Origin: CAZSNH01 sp052388455
GTDB lineage: Bacteria > Pseudomonadota > Alphaproteobacteria > Rhizobiales > Hyphomicrobiaceae
Reading direction: 5' to 3'
Length of the DNA stretch: 23,045 nt
Assembly (NCBI GenBank): GCA_052388455.1
Contig: JBQTIA010000031.1
Location: 1-23,045 of the forward strand
The notes beneath the pieces were generated by a model, which was given only the letters and a program-made list of their open reading frames with translations, searched no databases and was not told the DNA's origin. Within the stretch, counting starts at the first letter, position 1, and each line of letters starts with the position of its first letter. Positions 1-9,482 of this stretch are shown here, piece by piece. A program made the translations under genes and the position numbers.

Positions 1-2584
<2,584 letters not shown>

Positions 2585-2728
2585 GCTCTAAGTCCTCGCG
2601 TGTCTGCGCGGGTGACGTGTCCCGCTCGCTCTCGATCATGCGGGGTTCGCCGTCCCCTGCACGCCTGTCTGGTCCGCTCGTTCCGACCCGCGCGCACAAA
2701 CCCCGCGCGGTACTCCTGAAACGGCTCG

Positions 2729-2776
2729 CCGGAGGGTCCTTTCAGAGGTTGCAGACACCTCTGAAGGATCCTCCGG
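2729..2776 (-). promoter_or_regulatory. Long hairpin between rplL and rpoB, possible RNase III-type processing site
   Basis: Arms at 2729-2749 and 2757-2776 are complementary over 20 positions, with one A-C mismatch and one bulged base in the sense (minus) RNA and a 7-base loop. No U-run follows, so it does not look like an intrinsic terminator. In E. coli the rplL-rpoB gap carries an attenuator and an RNase III site that set the ribosomal protein to polymerase ratio. A similar role here is an inference from position and stem length. Confidence 0.5.
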
Positions 2777-2807
2777 AGAACGGTCTCAACCGGCTGCGGT
2801 CTGCACC

Positions 2808-2862
2808 CGGCAGTCGGCAGATCGGCAGTCGCGCAGCGGAACAATCCGACTGCCGACTGCCG
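2808..2862. repeat. Inverted repeat just downstream of rplL
   Basis: CGGCAGTCGGCAG at 2808-2820 is the exact complement of 2850-2862. A further copy of CGGCAGTCG at 2823-2831 allows an alternative 9-bp stem with 2847-2855. The repeat begins within about 10 bases of the rplL stop codon and could slow or partly terminate transcription before rpoB, but it lacks a U-run. The same 10-mer (GCCGACTGCC) recurs at about 7473-7482, so it may also be a dispersed GC-rich repeat. Confidence 0.4.
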
Positions 2863-2869
2863 AATGCCG

Positions 2870-3241
<372 letters not shown>

Positions 3242-3334
3242 CGGTTTCAGTTCCTTCCGGTTTGAACGTGTTGTTGCAGGTGGTGCGCGCGGCCGATGGC
3301 CCGGCACCTCGTATCGGCTCGTCCCACGTGCGGC

Positions 3335-3847
3335 TTACCCGCCCTGACTGGCCTTCGCCTGGATGACGCGCGCGAGCTTGGCTCCCGGCTCCTTGACCGT
3401 GCGGGCGATCTTGGTCGCCGGCGCGTTCAACAGACCGATGAGCTTGGCTCGGAGTTCATCCAGCGAGGGCAGCTCGGCGAGCGCCTTGACGCTCTTGGCA
3501 TCGAGGACCTTGGACCCCATCGCGCCGCCGAGGATGACGAGCTTGTCGTTCTCCTTGGCGTACTTGACGGCGACCCTGGCAGCGGAAATCGGATCCTTGG
3601 AAAAGGCCAGAATGGTCGGCCCCTTCAGCAGATCGGAAAAATCTCCGGCGCCGCTGTCCTTCAATGCGAGCTTCACCAGCTTGTTCTTGGCGACCTTGAC
3701 CTTGCCGCCGGCTTCGCGCACGCGTTTGCGGAAGTCGGCGGATTGGGCGGCCACCATGCCGGTGTTGTGGGCGACCACGATCACGCCAGTCCCTTTGAAC
3801 TGGTCGTGAAGGCCGGTCACGAGCGCTTTTTTCGCGGCTCTGTCCAC
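3335..3847 (-). CDS. rplJ: 50S ribosomal protein L10
   Basis: L10 anchors the L7/L12 dimers to the 50S subunit and, in complex with them, represses its own mRNA. It is 170 residues, the usual length. MDRAAKKALVTGLHDQFKGT and GVIVVAHNTGM match the N-terminal rRNA-binding domain. The Ala/Lys-rich C-terminal helix (about residues 130-165) binds L12. The start codon is GTG, supported by AGGAG seven bases upstream and by the family N-terminus. It has its own structured 5' region (L10 leader at about 4060-4145) within the 406-base gap after rplA, and precedes rplL by 93 bases, as expected for the rplJL translational regulon. Confidence 0.97.
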   Translation of the reverse strand: MDRAAKKALVTGLHDQFKGTGVIVVAHNTGMVAAQSADFRKRVREAGGKVKVAKNKLVKLALKDSGAGDFSDLLKGPTILAFSKDPISAARVAVKYAKENDKLVILGGAMGSKVLDAKSVKALAELPSLDELRAKLIGLLNAPATKIARTVKEPGAKLARVIQAKASQGG

Positions 3848-3869
3848 TGCTCACTCCTGGTTGCGGGTG

Positions 3870-3885
3870 GCGTTCTTGCGAACGC
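3870..3885 (-). promoter_or_regulatory. Small GNRA-capped hairpin upstream of the rplJ ribosome binding site
   Basis: GCGTTC and GAACGC form a perfect 6-bp stem closed by GCAA (a GNRA tetraloop) in the minus-strand RNA, ending about 13 bases before the AGGAG of rplJ. It may be part of the folded rplJ leader that controls access to the GTG start. The structure is seen in sequence; the role is inferred. Confidence 0.35.
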
Positions 3886-4059
3886 GGTCCCGCGGGTTGC
3901 ACCTAGCCGCTCGCAGCAGCGGATTTCTCCGCCCGCCTGAACGGCGCCACAGTCCTGTCCCGACCGGCGTTCCGCTTGCGCGGGCGGCCCGGTGCTGACC
4001 CAGAAGGTTCAAACCGTCGCGCGAAACCCTTTGGGGGTCCCGAATTCCGGTTGTCGTCT

Positions 4060-4145
4060 CCCGTCTCATGCAGGCCCTCGCGTCTTCGAGGCTTAAGCCG
4101 GCTTCCACGCGTTGTGGTCGCCAGCACCCACAATCTCGGACAGGT
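4060..4145 (-). ncRNA. L10 leader (rplJL autoregulatory mRNA element)
   Basis: The minus-strand transcript carries, in order, CCGAGATTGTGGGTGC (4139-4124), GGCTTAAGCC (4099-4090) and CCTGCATGAGAC (4074-4063). These correspond in order and content to the conserved blocks of bacterial L10 leaders (a CCG-AGA...GGUGC strand, an internal GCUUAA, and a closing CCUGC..GAG strand), which fold into the kink-turn structure bound by L10-(L12)4. TTGTGG/CCACAA at 4112-4133 also forms a 6-bp stem. The element sits in the 406-base gap between rplA and rplJ, where L10 leaders are expected. Family assignment is from recalled consensus, not from a covariance search. Confidence 0.7.
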
Positions 4146-4253
4146 CCCGAAGTCTCCGGCGCTTGCGCGCCTCGGTCCTCGGGTCTTCCGCGCCGCCCGC
4201 ACCCGAAGGGCCGCCGGCGCGAAATTCACTTGCGATCCCGACAATCGACCGTC

Positions 4254-5006
4254 TCAGCCCTGCGGCTGCAAGGTGACGACGCTGCCGGTCTCGATCTTCA
4301 CGCCCGGCCCCATGGTGGAGCTGAGCGAAACACGCTTGACGTAGGTGCCCTTCGAGCCCTGCGGCTTGGCCTTGACCACCGCATCGACGAACGCCTTGAC
4401 GTTTTCAACGAGCGCCTTCTCGGTGAAGCTCGCCTTGCCGATGCCGGCGTGCACGATGCCCGCCTTCTCGACGCGAAACTCGACCGAGCCGCCCTTGGCG
4501 CCCTTGACGGCGCCGACGACGTCCATGGTCACCGTGCCGACGCGCGGATTGGGCATCAGTCCGCGCGGACCCAGCACCTTGCCGAGCCGGCCGACCAGAC
4601 CCATCATGTCCGGCGTCGCGATGCAGCGGTCGAAGTTGATCGTGCCCTTGGATACGATCTCGACCAGATCCTCGGCGCCGACGATGTCGGCACCGGCGGC
4701 CTTGGCCTCTTCCGCCTTTGCGCCACGCGCGAACACGGCGACCTTCGCCGTTCGGCCCGAGCCGTTCGGCAGGTTGCACACGCCGCGCACCATCTGGTCG
4801 GCGTGCTTGGGATCGACGCCGAGGTTCATGGCGATTTCGACCGTCTCGTCGAACTTCGCCTTGGCGCGCGACTTGACCAGCTTCACCGCCTCGTCGATGC
4901 CATACGCCTTGTTGCCGTCGACGCCCTCATGAACCGCGAGGTTGCGCTTGCCACCGGCCGCACGGGCCGCCTTGATCGTCTCGGGCGATACGTTTGCTTT
5001 TGCCAT
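4254..5006 (-). CDS. rplA: 50S ribosomal protein L1
   Basis: L1 forms the mobile L1 stalk that guides deacylated tRNA out of the E site, and it represses the L11 operon by binding its mRNA. At 250 residues it is slightly longer than the common 230-235, through an N-terminal extension (MAKANVSPETIKAARAAGGK) seen in some alphaproteobacteria. Diagnostic segments are FDETVEIAMNLGVDPKHADQ, LGKVLGPRGLMPNPRVGTVT and VHAGIGKASF. The ATG lies five bases after the rplK stop, and the GGAGTAAGG spanning the rplK end serves as ribosome binding site, so translation is probably coupled to rplK. A longer in-frame reading would overlap rplK by about 115 bases and is rejected. Confidence 0.98.
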   Translation of the reverse strand: MAKANVSPETIKAARAAGGKRNLAVHEGVDGNKAYGIDEAVKLVKSRAKAKFDETVEIAMNLGVDPKHADQMVRGVCNLPNGSGRTAKVAVFARGAKAEEAKAAGADIVGAEDLVEIVSKGTINFDRCIATPDMMGLVGRLGKVLGPRGLMPNPRVGTVTMDVVGAVKGAKGGSVEFRVEKAGIVHAGIGKASFTEKALVENVKAFVDAVVKAKPQGSKGTYVKRVSLSSTMGPGVKIETGSVVTLQPQG

Positions 5007-5011
5007 GGCCC

Positions 5012-5440
5012 TTACTCCACCACCTTGATGCCCATCGAGCGGGCGGAGCCGGCGATGGTCTTCGTCGCCTGGTCCAGATTGTCGCTGTTCAAATCCTTCA
5101 TTTTCAGCTTCGCGATGTCGCGGCACTGCTCCATCGTGATCTGACCGGCCACGTCTCGCCCCGGCGCCTTGGAGCCGGACGTGATTTTGAGGGCCTTCTT
5201 GATGAAGAACGACGCCGGCGGCGTACGCATCTCGAACGTGAACGAGCGGTCGGAGTAGACGGTGATCTTCACCGGGATCGGAGTCCCCTGCTCCATCTCC
5301 TTGGTCTTCGCATTGAAGGACTTGCAGAATTCCATGATGTTGACGCCGCGCTGACCGAGCGCGGGGCCGATCGGCGGGGAAGGGTTCGCCTGCCCTGCCG
5401 GTACCTGCAGGTTGATGTAGCCGTCGATTTTCTTTGCCAT
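5012..5440 (-). CDS. rplK: 50S ribosomal protein L11
   Basis: L11 binds the GTPase-associated region of 23S rRNA and is the target region of thiostrepton. At 142 residues it has the family length. The N-terminal domain has the proline pair and loop NPSPPIGPALGQRGVNIMEF that contacts thiostrepton; the C-terminal rRNA-binding domain has KKALKITSGSKAPGRD and ends with ARSMGIKVVE. The ATG is preceded by AGGGGATCAC. It is the first gene of the L11-L1 pair and follows nusG after 243 bases, a gap containing several hairpins, including one that pairs with its ribosome binding site. Confidence 0.98.
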   Translation of the reverse strand: MAKKIDGYINLQVPAGQANPSPPIGPALGQRGVNIMEFCKSFNAKTKEMEQGTPIPVKITVYSDRSFTFEMRTPPASFFIKKALKITSGSKAPGRDVAGQITMEQCRDIAKLKMKDLNSDNLDQATKTIAGSARSMGIKVVE

Positions 5441-5446
5441 GTGATC

Positions 5447-5482
5447 CCCTGAGGGTGTCGGGAAGGATGGGCCTTCCCAGGG
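5447..5482 (-). promoter_or_regulatory. Hairpin overlapping the rplK ribosome binding site, candidate L1 repressor site
   Basis: In the minus-strand RNA, GGGAAGG (5478-5472) pairs with CCTTCCC (5466-5460) around a 5-base loop. Outside it CCCT (5482-5479) can pair with AGGG (5450-5447), leaving a one-sided bulge of nine bases. The outer stem occupies the rplK Shine-Dalgarno. Two short helices separated by an asymmetric loop is the general form of L1 binding sites in rRNA and in L11-operon leaders. Assignment rests on this resemblance and on location. Confidence 0.4.
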
Positions 5483-5653
5483 TTAGCGGTCAGACGGGCC
5501 GGCACTCGATGACCGAGCGACGACCCTCCCGCACGTCCGGAACGGCTGGCCGCATCGCGCCGCCTCGCCGCTCCGCCGGCACCCGAGGTGCCGCATTGTC
5601 ATTCGTTGCCTGTTGCGCTCGAACCTCTCGTTGCTCTCTGCCGTCGGTTACTC

Positions 5654-5674
5654 GTCCGCCCGGTCGCGGCGGAC
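5654..5674 (-). promoter_or_regulatory. Hairpin just downstream of nusG
   Basis: GTCCGCC and GGCGGAC form a 7-bp GC-rich stem with a 7-base loop, ten bases beyond the nusG stop. A second, smaller stem, GGCACC/GGTGCC, lies at 5578-5592. Neither is followed by a U-run, so read-through into rplK is likely. These may be attenuating or mRNA-stabilising structures between the nusG and rplK parts of the transcript. Confidence 0.3.
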
Positions 5675-5683
5675 GTCGAAACG

Positions 5684-6223
5684 TCAGGCGGGAACCTTCT
5701 CGACCTGGCCGAATTCCAGCTCCACCGGCGTCTTGCGCCCGAAGATCGACACGCCAACCTTGAGCCGCGAGCGTTCGCCATCGACTTCCTCGACCTCGCC
5801 CTGGAAGGTGGCGAACGGGCCGTCGACGACTTTGACCTGCTCTCCCACCTCGTAGATGATGGACGGAGTTTTGGTCCGCTCCACACCCTCCTTCACCTGG
5901 TTGAGGATGCGGGCGGCCTCGTCGTCGGAAATCGCGAACGGCTTGTTGTCGGCCCCGAGAAAGCCCGTGACCTTGGGCGTGTTCTTGATCAGAACGAACG
6001 CCGCGTCGGTCATTTCCATCTTCACCAGAACGTAGCCGGGCAGGAACTTGCGCTCCGACTGAACCTTGCGGCCGCGCTTGACTTCGATGACCTCCTCGGT
6101 CGGCACGACGACCTCGTCGAAGAGGCTCAGCAACCCCGCCGACTTGGCCCTGTCCTTGATGGCTTCCGCGACCTTGCCTTCGAAATTGGTGTAGGCATGG
6201 ACGATGTACCAGCGCTTGGCCAT
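5684..6223 (-). CDS. nusG: Transcription termination/antitermination factor NusG
   Basis: NusG binds the RNA polymerase clamp to increase processivity and links polymerase to Rho or to ribosomal protein S10. It is 179 residues, normal length. The N-terminal NGN domain begins MAKRWYIVHAYTNFEGKVAE and includes FLPGYVLVKMEM, the polymerase-contacting strand. The C-terminal KOW domain carries VVDGPFATFQGEVEEVD. The ATG is chosen because AGAAGAG lies 5-10 bases upstream and the protein begins at the conserved RWYIVH block; an upstream in-frame start would add 23 unrelated residues. It lies 130 bases after secE on the same strand, as in most bacteria. Confidence 0.98.
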   Translation of the reverse strand: MAKRWYIVHAYTNFEGKVAEAIKDRAKSAGLLSLFDEVVVPTEEVIEVKRGRKVQSERKFLPGYVLVKMEMTDAAFVLIKNTPKVTGFLGADNKPFAISDDEAARILNQVKEGVERTKTPSIIYEVGEQVKVVDGPFATFQGEVEEVDGERSRLKVGVSIFGRKTPVELEFGQVEKVPA

Positions 6224-6353
6224 CAATCTCTTCTCTTGTTGCGTGTCACTGGTTGCAAATCTCGAGCGTATCTGGAGCGCGCCGCGCGACACGCAAAGAC
6301 CTCGTCACACTCACGACTGCCGACGCCGCCGGCGGGCTGTCCCGCGGCGGCAC

Positions 6354-6548
6354 TCAGCCCGCGAGGCTGAGCAGGAACTTGATGAACCAACCCAGAACCT
6401 GGTCGACCAGCAGGAAGAAGATCGACGCGAGGGTAACCATGATCAGGACCATGATCGTCGTCAGCCACACCTCTTTCCAGGTTGGCCACGTGACCTTGCT
6501 GACTTCCTGACGGACTTCCTGGATGAATTCGAAGGGGTTCTTGGCCAT
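6354..6548 (-). CDS. secE: Preprotein translocase subunit SecE
   Basis: Small clamp subunit of the SecYEG channel in the inner membrane. It is 64 residues, typical of the short single-span alphaproteobacterial form. The amphipathic N-terminal helix (NPFEFIQEVRQEVSKVTWPT) contains the VTWPT motif, and one transmembrane segment lies at about residues 28-50 (TTIMVLIMVTLASIFFLLV). There are two in-frame ATGs; the second (MAKNPFEF) is chosen because AGGA lies eight bases before it but only two bases before the first. It stands between tRNA-Trp and nusG, the conserved arrangement. Confidence 0.96.
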   Translation of the reverse strand: MAKNPFEFIQEVRQEVSKVTWPTWKEVWLTTIMVLIMVTLASIFFLLVDQVLGWFIKFLLSLAG

Positions 6549-6644
6549 TAACATGTTCCTGAGCGCTATGTGACATATTGACGCTGGAACACGCCAACGA
6601 GCCGATCCGGCGCCCTTATCGCGGATCAGCTTGAGTAAATCGGA

Positions 6645-6720
6645 TGGCAGGGGCGGCAGGTCTCGAACCTGCGACCTTCGGTTTTGGAGACCGACGCTCT
6701 ACCAATTGAGCTACGCCCCT
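6645..6720 (-). tRNA. tRNA-Trp (anticodon CCA)
   Basis: The minus strand folds as a full cloverleaf. The acceptor stem AGGGGCG pairs with CGCCCCT, and the anticodon stem TCGGT/ACCGA closes loop CTCCAAA, giving anticodon CCA. The T arm contains GGTTCGAGACC. The discriminator base is G and the 3' CCA is encoded. It lies upstream of secE-nusG, the widely conserved position for this tRNA. Confidence 0.97.
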
Positions 6721-6763
6721 AATGCGCCTGCCACGCGCCGAGCCGCACACGGGGCGAGCGGTT

Positions 6764-6790
6764 AGTATCGCATGTTTCCGCGTTTGTCAC
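6764..6790 (-). promoter_or_regulatory. Candidate promoter for tRNA-Trp and secE-nusG
   Basis: On the minus strand GTGACA (6790-6785) and GATACT (6769-6764) are separated by 15 bases; using TACTAA as the -10 gives 17. A start site around 6757 would leave a leader of about 37 bases before the tRNA. The -35 is good but the -10 is only partial, so this is a candidate only. Confidence 0.35.
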
Positions 6791-6810
6791 GGGGCGTGTG
6801 GTGGGGCTGG

Positions 6811-6919
6811 TGAGGTGGTGAGGTGGTGAGGTGGTGAGGTTGGCTTGGCAGCAATCCATGTCAACGGCAATGCGCATGGCCCCGACCATCTCACGATCTC
6901 ACCATCTGACCACCTCACG
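6811..6919. repeat. Tandem 8-bp repeat facing an imperfect inverted copy at the ybjQ-like 3' end
   Basis: TGAGGTGG is repeated three times in tandem (6811-6834) with a fourth partial copy after it. At 6885-6919 a degenerate inverse array (ACCATCTCACGATCTCACC, then CCACCTCACG) could pair with it, making an imperfect stem of about 30 bp around a loop of some 45 bases. The inverse array overlaps the stop codon of the YbjQ-family gene, so in that gene's RNA the stem would form at the 3' end. There is no U-run. Confidence 0.5.
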
Positions 6920-7235
6920 CCGCCTCAACAACCACCGCCGTCCCATAGGCCAGCACCTCGGTGACGGCGGACGCAATCTCGTTGGCGTCGTAACGCATGG
7001 CCATGATGGCGTTGGCCCCCATCGCCTCGGCGTTGGCGATCATCAGTGCGAACGCCTCCTGCCGGGTCTGCTCGGCGAGCTTGGTGTAGACGGTGATGTT
7101 GCCGCCGAACAGGATCTGGATGGCAGCGCCCAGGTTGCCGACAACGCTGCGCGAGCGCACGGTCAGCCCGCGCACCACGCCGAGAGTGCGGACGATGCGG
7201 TGTCCGTGCAGGTCGTTGGTGGTGACGACGATCAT
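6915..7235 (-). CDS. YbjQ/UPF0145 family protein (putative heavy-metal-binding domain)
   Basis: A 106-residue cytoplasmic protein of the YbjQ (UPF0145, DUF74) family, whose members form pentameric rings and have no settled function despite the name 'heavy-metal-binding domain'. Family features visible are the start MIVVTTNDLHGHRIVRTLGV, the central block GLTVRSRSVVGNLGAAIQ, the helix EQTRQEAFALMIANAEAMGA and the final strand with AIMAMRYDANEI. There is no signal peptide or membrane segment. The ATG has GGAG about eight bases upstream. It sits alone between tRNA-Thr and tRNA-Trp on the same strand as both. The family call is firm; the function is not known. Confidence 0.88.
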   Translation of the reverse strand: MIVVTTNDLHGHRIVRTLGVVRGLTVRSRSVVGNLGAAIQILFGGNITVYTKLAEQTRQEAFALMIANAEAMGANAIMAMRYDANEIASAVTEVLAYGTAVVVEAA

Positions 7236-7303
7236 CGCGCGCTCCGTTCAGATGGCAACCGGCATTAGAACACCCGATTCGCGGCCCCGTGCCACTTTCT
7301 CCA

Positions 7304-7329
7304 CTCGTCATCCCGGCGAAGGCCGGGGG
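7304..7329. repeat. REP-like GC hairpin
   Basis: CGTCATCCCGGCGAAGGCCGGG contains a perfect 6-bp stem, CCCGGC/GCCGGG, with loop GAAG. This motif is a common dispersed intergenic repeat in alphaproteobacterial genomes (recalled, not searched). A possible diverged partner in opposite orientation, GTCCCGGCC...TTCGCCGCGGCAGGATGA, lies at about 7391-7433, as if a paired copy had been interrupted by about 17 bases. Confidence 0.5.
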
Positions 7330-7494
7330 AGAACAACTCACCGAATTGGGTAGCTCAAAGTCCCTTACTCTTAGGGCATCTTGATCTGGGTCCCGGCCGT
7401 CCGTACGCAGCGTGGCTTCGCCGCGGCAGGATGAAGAGTGGAGCGTTTGAAGTTCCGATTGCGGTGGCCGGTTGCCGACTGCCAATGTGAGCCA

Positions 7495-7569
7495 TGGTGC
7501 CGGCTGCAGGATTTGAACCTGCGACCCCCTGATTACAAATCAGGTGCACTACCACTGTGCTAAGCCGGC
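7495..7569 (-). tRNA. tRNA-Thr (anticodon TGT)
   Basis: The minus strand folds as a complete tRNA. The acceptor stem GCCGGCT pairs with AGCCGGC. The anticodon stem CCTGA/TCAGG closes loop TTTGTAA, giving anticodon TGT (UGU). The T arm has GGTTCAAATCC. The discriminator base is A and the 3' CCA is encoded. It is intact, with no sign of an integrated element using its 3' end. Confidence 0.97.
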
Positions 7570-7621
7570 GGAGAGGCGGATCGCCGAGCCGAGGCCGCGG
7601 CGACGGCTCGACACGGGGCGC

Positions 7622-7651
7622 TCTATACCGCGAAAGCGTCTGACCTGCCAA
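7622..7651 (-). promoter_or_regulatory. Promoter of tRNA-Thr
   Basis: On the minus strand TTGGCA (7651-7646) and TATAGA (7627-7622) are 18 bases apart and match the sigma-70 consensus at five and four of six positions. Predicted initiation near 7615 gives a leader of about 45 bases before the mature tRNA. No other promoter-like pair is as good in this gap. Confidence 0.55.
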
Positions 7652-7692
7652 CTCTCGTGCGCTGACACTCTCGTGCCCGGCCTCGTGCACAG

Positions 7693-7841
7693 GTCTCCTG
7701 CCCCAGGGCAATCGCATATGGCGCGAAATGTAGGTTGGGTCGACGAAGGAGACCCAACAAACTCGAGCGACCAAAGTTGTTGGGTCTCGTGCCTCGACCC
7801 AACCTACGTCCAAATGCGATTCCCCTGTCTCCTGCCCCAGG
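7693..7841. mobile_element. Palindromic MITE-like element flanked by 15-bp direct repeats
   Basis: GTCTCCTGCCCCAGG occurs at 7693-7707 and again at 7827-7841. Between the copies lies an imperfect palindrome. Its ends (GGCAATCGCAT at the left, the complement of ATGCGATTCCCC at the right) are inverted, and its long inner arms share GTAGGTTGGGTCGA and GAGACCCAACAA. Each arm is itself a TTGGGTC...GACCCAA hairpin, so it can fold as two hairpins or one long stem. There is no coding capacity. The pattern fits a small non-autonomous element or dispersed palindrome; the direct repeats may be a target-site duplication. It accounts for most of the 312-base gap between tRNA-Thr and the next gene. Confidence 0.6.
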
Positions 7842-7881
7842 CGGCCGACAGCCTGTGTGAAAGCCGTCACCTCCGCCGGGC

Positions 7882-9369
7882 TCAGCCTGCTGCGAAAAGA
7901 TCGATGACCTCGATGCCCGCGTCCCAGTTGAGCGTATGCGGTCCGCGAATCCCCGAGCGGGGATCGAAGGCGAGCTTGGCGACGACGTCCTGGCTGAACC
8001 CTCCCGCGTCGAGCCGCGTCACGCGCGCGAGCCCGAGCGCCGAGCCGTAGCCTTGCGAGCAGTCCTGCACCGGCCGCCAGATCTCGCCGCCGGCCCGGAA
8101 CATGGCCCCCGCCGGCCGTGCCGCGCGCGCGTCGACCAGCAGAGGGTTGAGATCATGCGGCGTCCAGGGGCCCGTGATCCGCTCCGCCGAATAGAGGCTG
8201 AGGCCGTCCCAGGACGAGCTTTGCCGGTAGTCGCTTTCAGAAAAAAGCCAGAGCCGCGCGTCGTGCTCCAGCAATGTGGCGTCGTGCAGGTGGCCCTCGA
8301 CGATGCGCGCTTCCAGCCGCCAGCGGTCCGGAAAGCGCTCGGCTCGGAACAGCTCCAGCGCGCCGCCCTGCGAGGCTTCGGGCAGCATCCACATGCTGCC
8401 GTCGTGCTCGAAGACCTGCGGATAGGAGAGATGATGCGGGCGTTCGAGAACGGGGCGCACGGCGCTCGCGCGGCCGTCGGCGCCGATGGAGAAATGCGAG
8501 ATGATCCCGCGGCCGGTGGCGTAGGGCAGTTCCTCGACGAAGACGTGGTGCACGCCGTCGCGGAACACGACGAACGGATCGGCATAAAATCTCCGGCCGT
8601 CGTCGGCGAGGCGCTGGAACTCTTCGAGGCGCAGCGTTTCCGAACACACCCGGCGGCGTTCGGGCGACGGCCGCCACGCCACCGACCAGCGCGGTCCCCC
8701 GCGCAGCAGCCGCTGGAGGATTTCCTGCGATTTCGATTTGATCCGGCCCGCTGCAAAAGCGGCGGCCGACGGTGACGGCGCGGCGCGTGCCGCAAGACGA
8801 GGCCGGTTGCCGTTGGCGGTTTCGAGCGGTTGGCCACCCTGATGGATGAGGCGGGCCGAGCGTTCGATCGCCTGGATCAGGCGAGAGATCACCGCGTCCG
8901 CGCTCTGCGACACGTGGTGTGGCGCCTCCAGCGCCGGCAGTCCGACGGCCACCGGTGATGTGCGGTCGCTGTCGGCGATTTCCAGCCACGGTGCGCGACC
9001 GTCGAGCAGGGCCTGCCACATCGCCTCTTCGTGCGGGGCGCCGTCGAACAGCGGCACCAGCGTGCGAACACCCGGCGAAACTGGCGGCCGGGCCTGCCCG
9101 GACAGGTCGATCACCAGATCGGGCCGCGCGGTTTCCACGGAGTGCGTCGGCCACGTCGAGGCCGGAATGCTGTCAGCCGCGCTCTCGATGCGGGCCAGTC
9201 CGACCAGCCGCTCGAAGCTGAGCAGTGTGGTCAGCCCCGGTGCCAGCGGCGGTGCGCCGGTCACCAGCCGTGTCGCGACCGTGCACGCCGTCGCCTTGCC
9301 CAGAGCCTCGACAAGCCAAAGCTGCCAGCGGCGCAGACGGTGGGAATCGGCGATGACCTCGATGTGCAT
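7882..9369 (-). CDS. GINT1-like protein (glucosamine inositolphosphorylceramide transferase N-terminal-type domain)
   Basis: A 495-residue soluble protein. The C-terminal half (about 250-495) matches the beta-propeller-like domain named after plant GINT1, with blocks FYADPFVVFRDGVHHVFVEE, HHLSYPQVFEHDGSMWMLPE, HDATLLEH, GPWTPHDLNPLLVDAR and RPAGAMF...RPVQDCSQGYG. The N-terminal part (about 1-190) is a separate domain with PDLVIDLSGQ and LPALEAPHHV, seen fused to this propeller in bacterial homologues as I recall. A low-complexity Ala/Ser-rich linker lies at about 195-225. No signal peptide or membrane span is visible. The ATG (MHIEVIADSHRLRRW) is chosen over a TTG 51 bases upstream because the family starts here; no clear ribosome binding site is seen. 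It is divergent from the flippase operon. Involvement in polysaccharide synthesis is inferred from context, and the reaction is unknown. Confidence 0.75.
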   Translation of the reverse strand: MHIEVIADSHRLRRWQLWLVEALGKATACTVATRLVTGAPPLAPGLTTLLSFERLVGLARIESAADSIPASTWPTHSVETARPDLVIDLSGQARPPVSPGVRTLVPLFDGAPHEEAMWQALLDGRAPWLEIADSDRTSPVAVGLPALEAPHHVSQSADAVISRLIQAIERSARLIHQGGQPLETANGNRPRLAARAAPSPSAAAFAAGRIKSKSQEILQRLLRGGPRWSVAWRPSPERRRVCSETLRLEEFQRLADDGRRFYADPFVVFRDGVHHVFVEELPYATGRGIISHFSIGADGRASAVRPVLERPHHLSYPQVFEHDGSMWMLPEASQGGALELFRAERFPDRWRLEARIVEGHLHDATLLEHDARLWLFSESDYRQSSSWDGLSLYSAERITGPWTPHDLNPLLVDARAARPAGAMFRAGGEIWRPVQDCSQGYGSALGLARVTRLDAGGFSQDVVAKLAFDPRSGIRGPHTLNWDAGIEVIDLFAAG

Positions 9370-9482
9370 GCGGCGCTGGAGAAGAAGCCTCTCTTTATTG
9401 TCGGGTCCGGAATAACACAATCTTCCAGCCTGTCAGAAAAAAGCGGCGTTGCAGCTAACGGCCGGCTCGTTTCCCGATCGCC

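Noticed and set aside
6811..6841. Short tandem repeat considered as a CRISPR array
   Set aside because: Units are 8 bp with no spacers and there are no cas genes nearby.
7355..7870. Minus-strand open frame of 171 codons spanning tRNA-Thr and the palindromic element
   Set aside because: It runs through an intact tRNA gene and a palindrome, and the peptide has no family resemblance.
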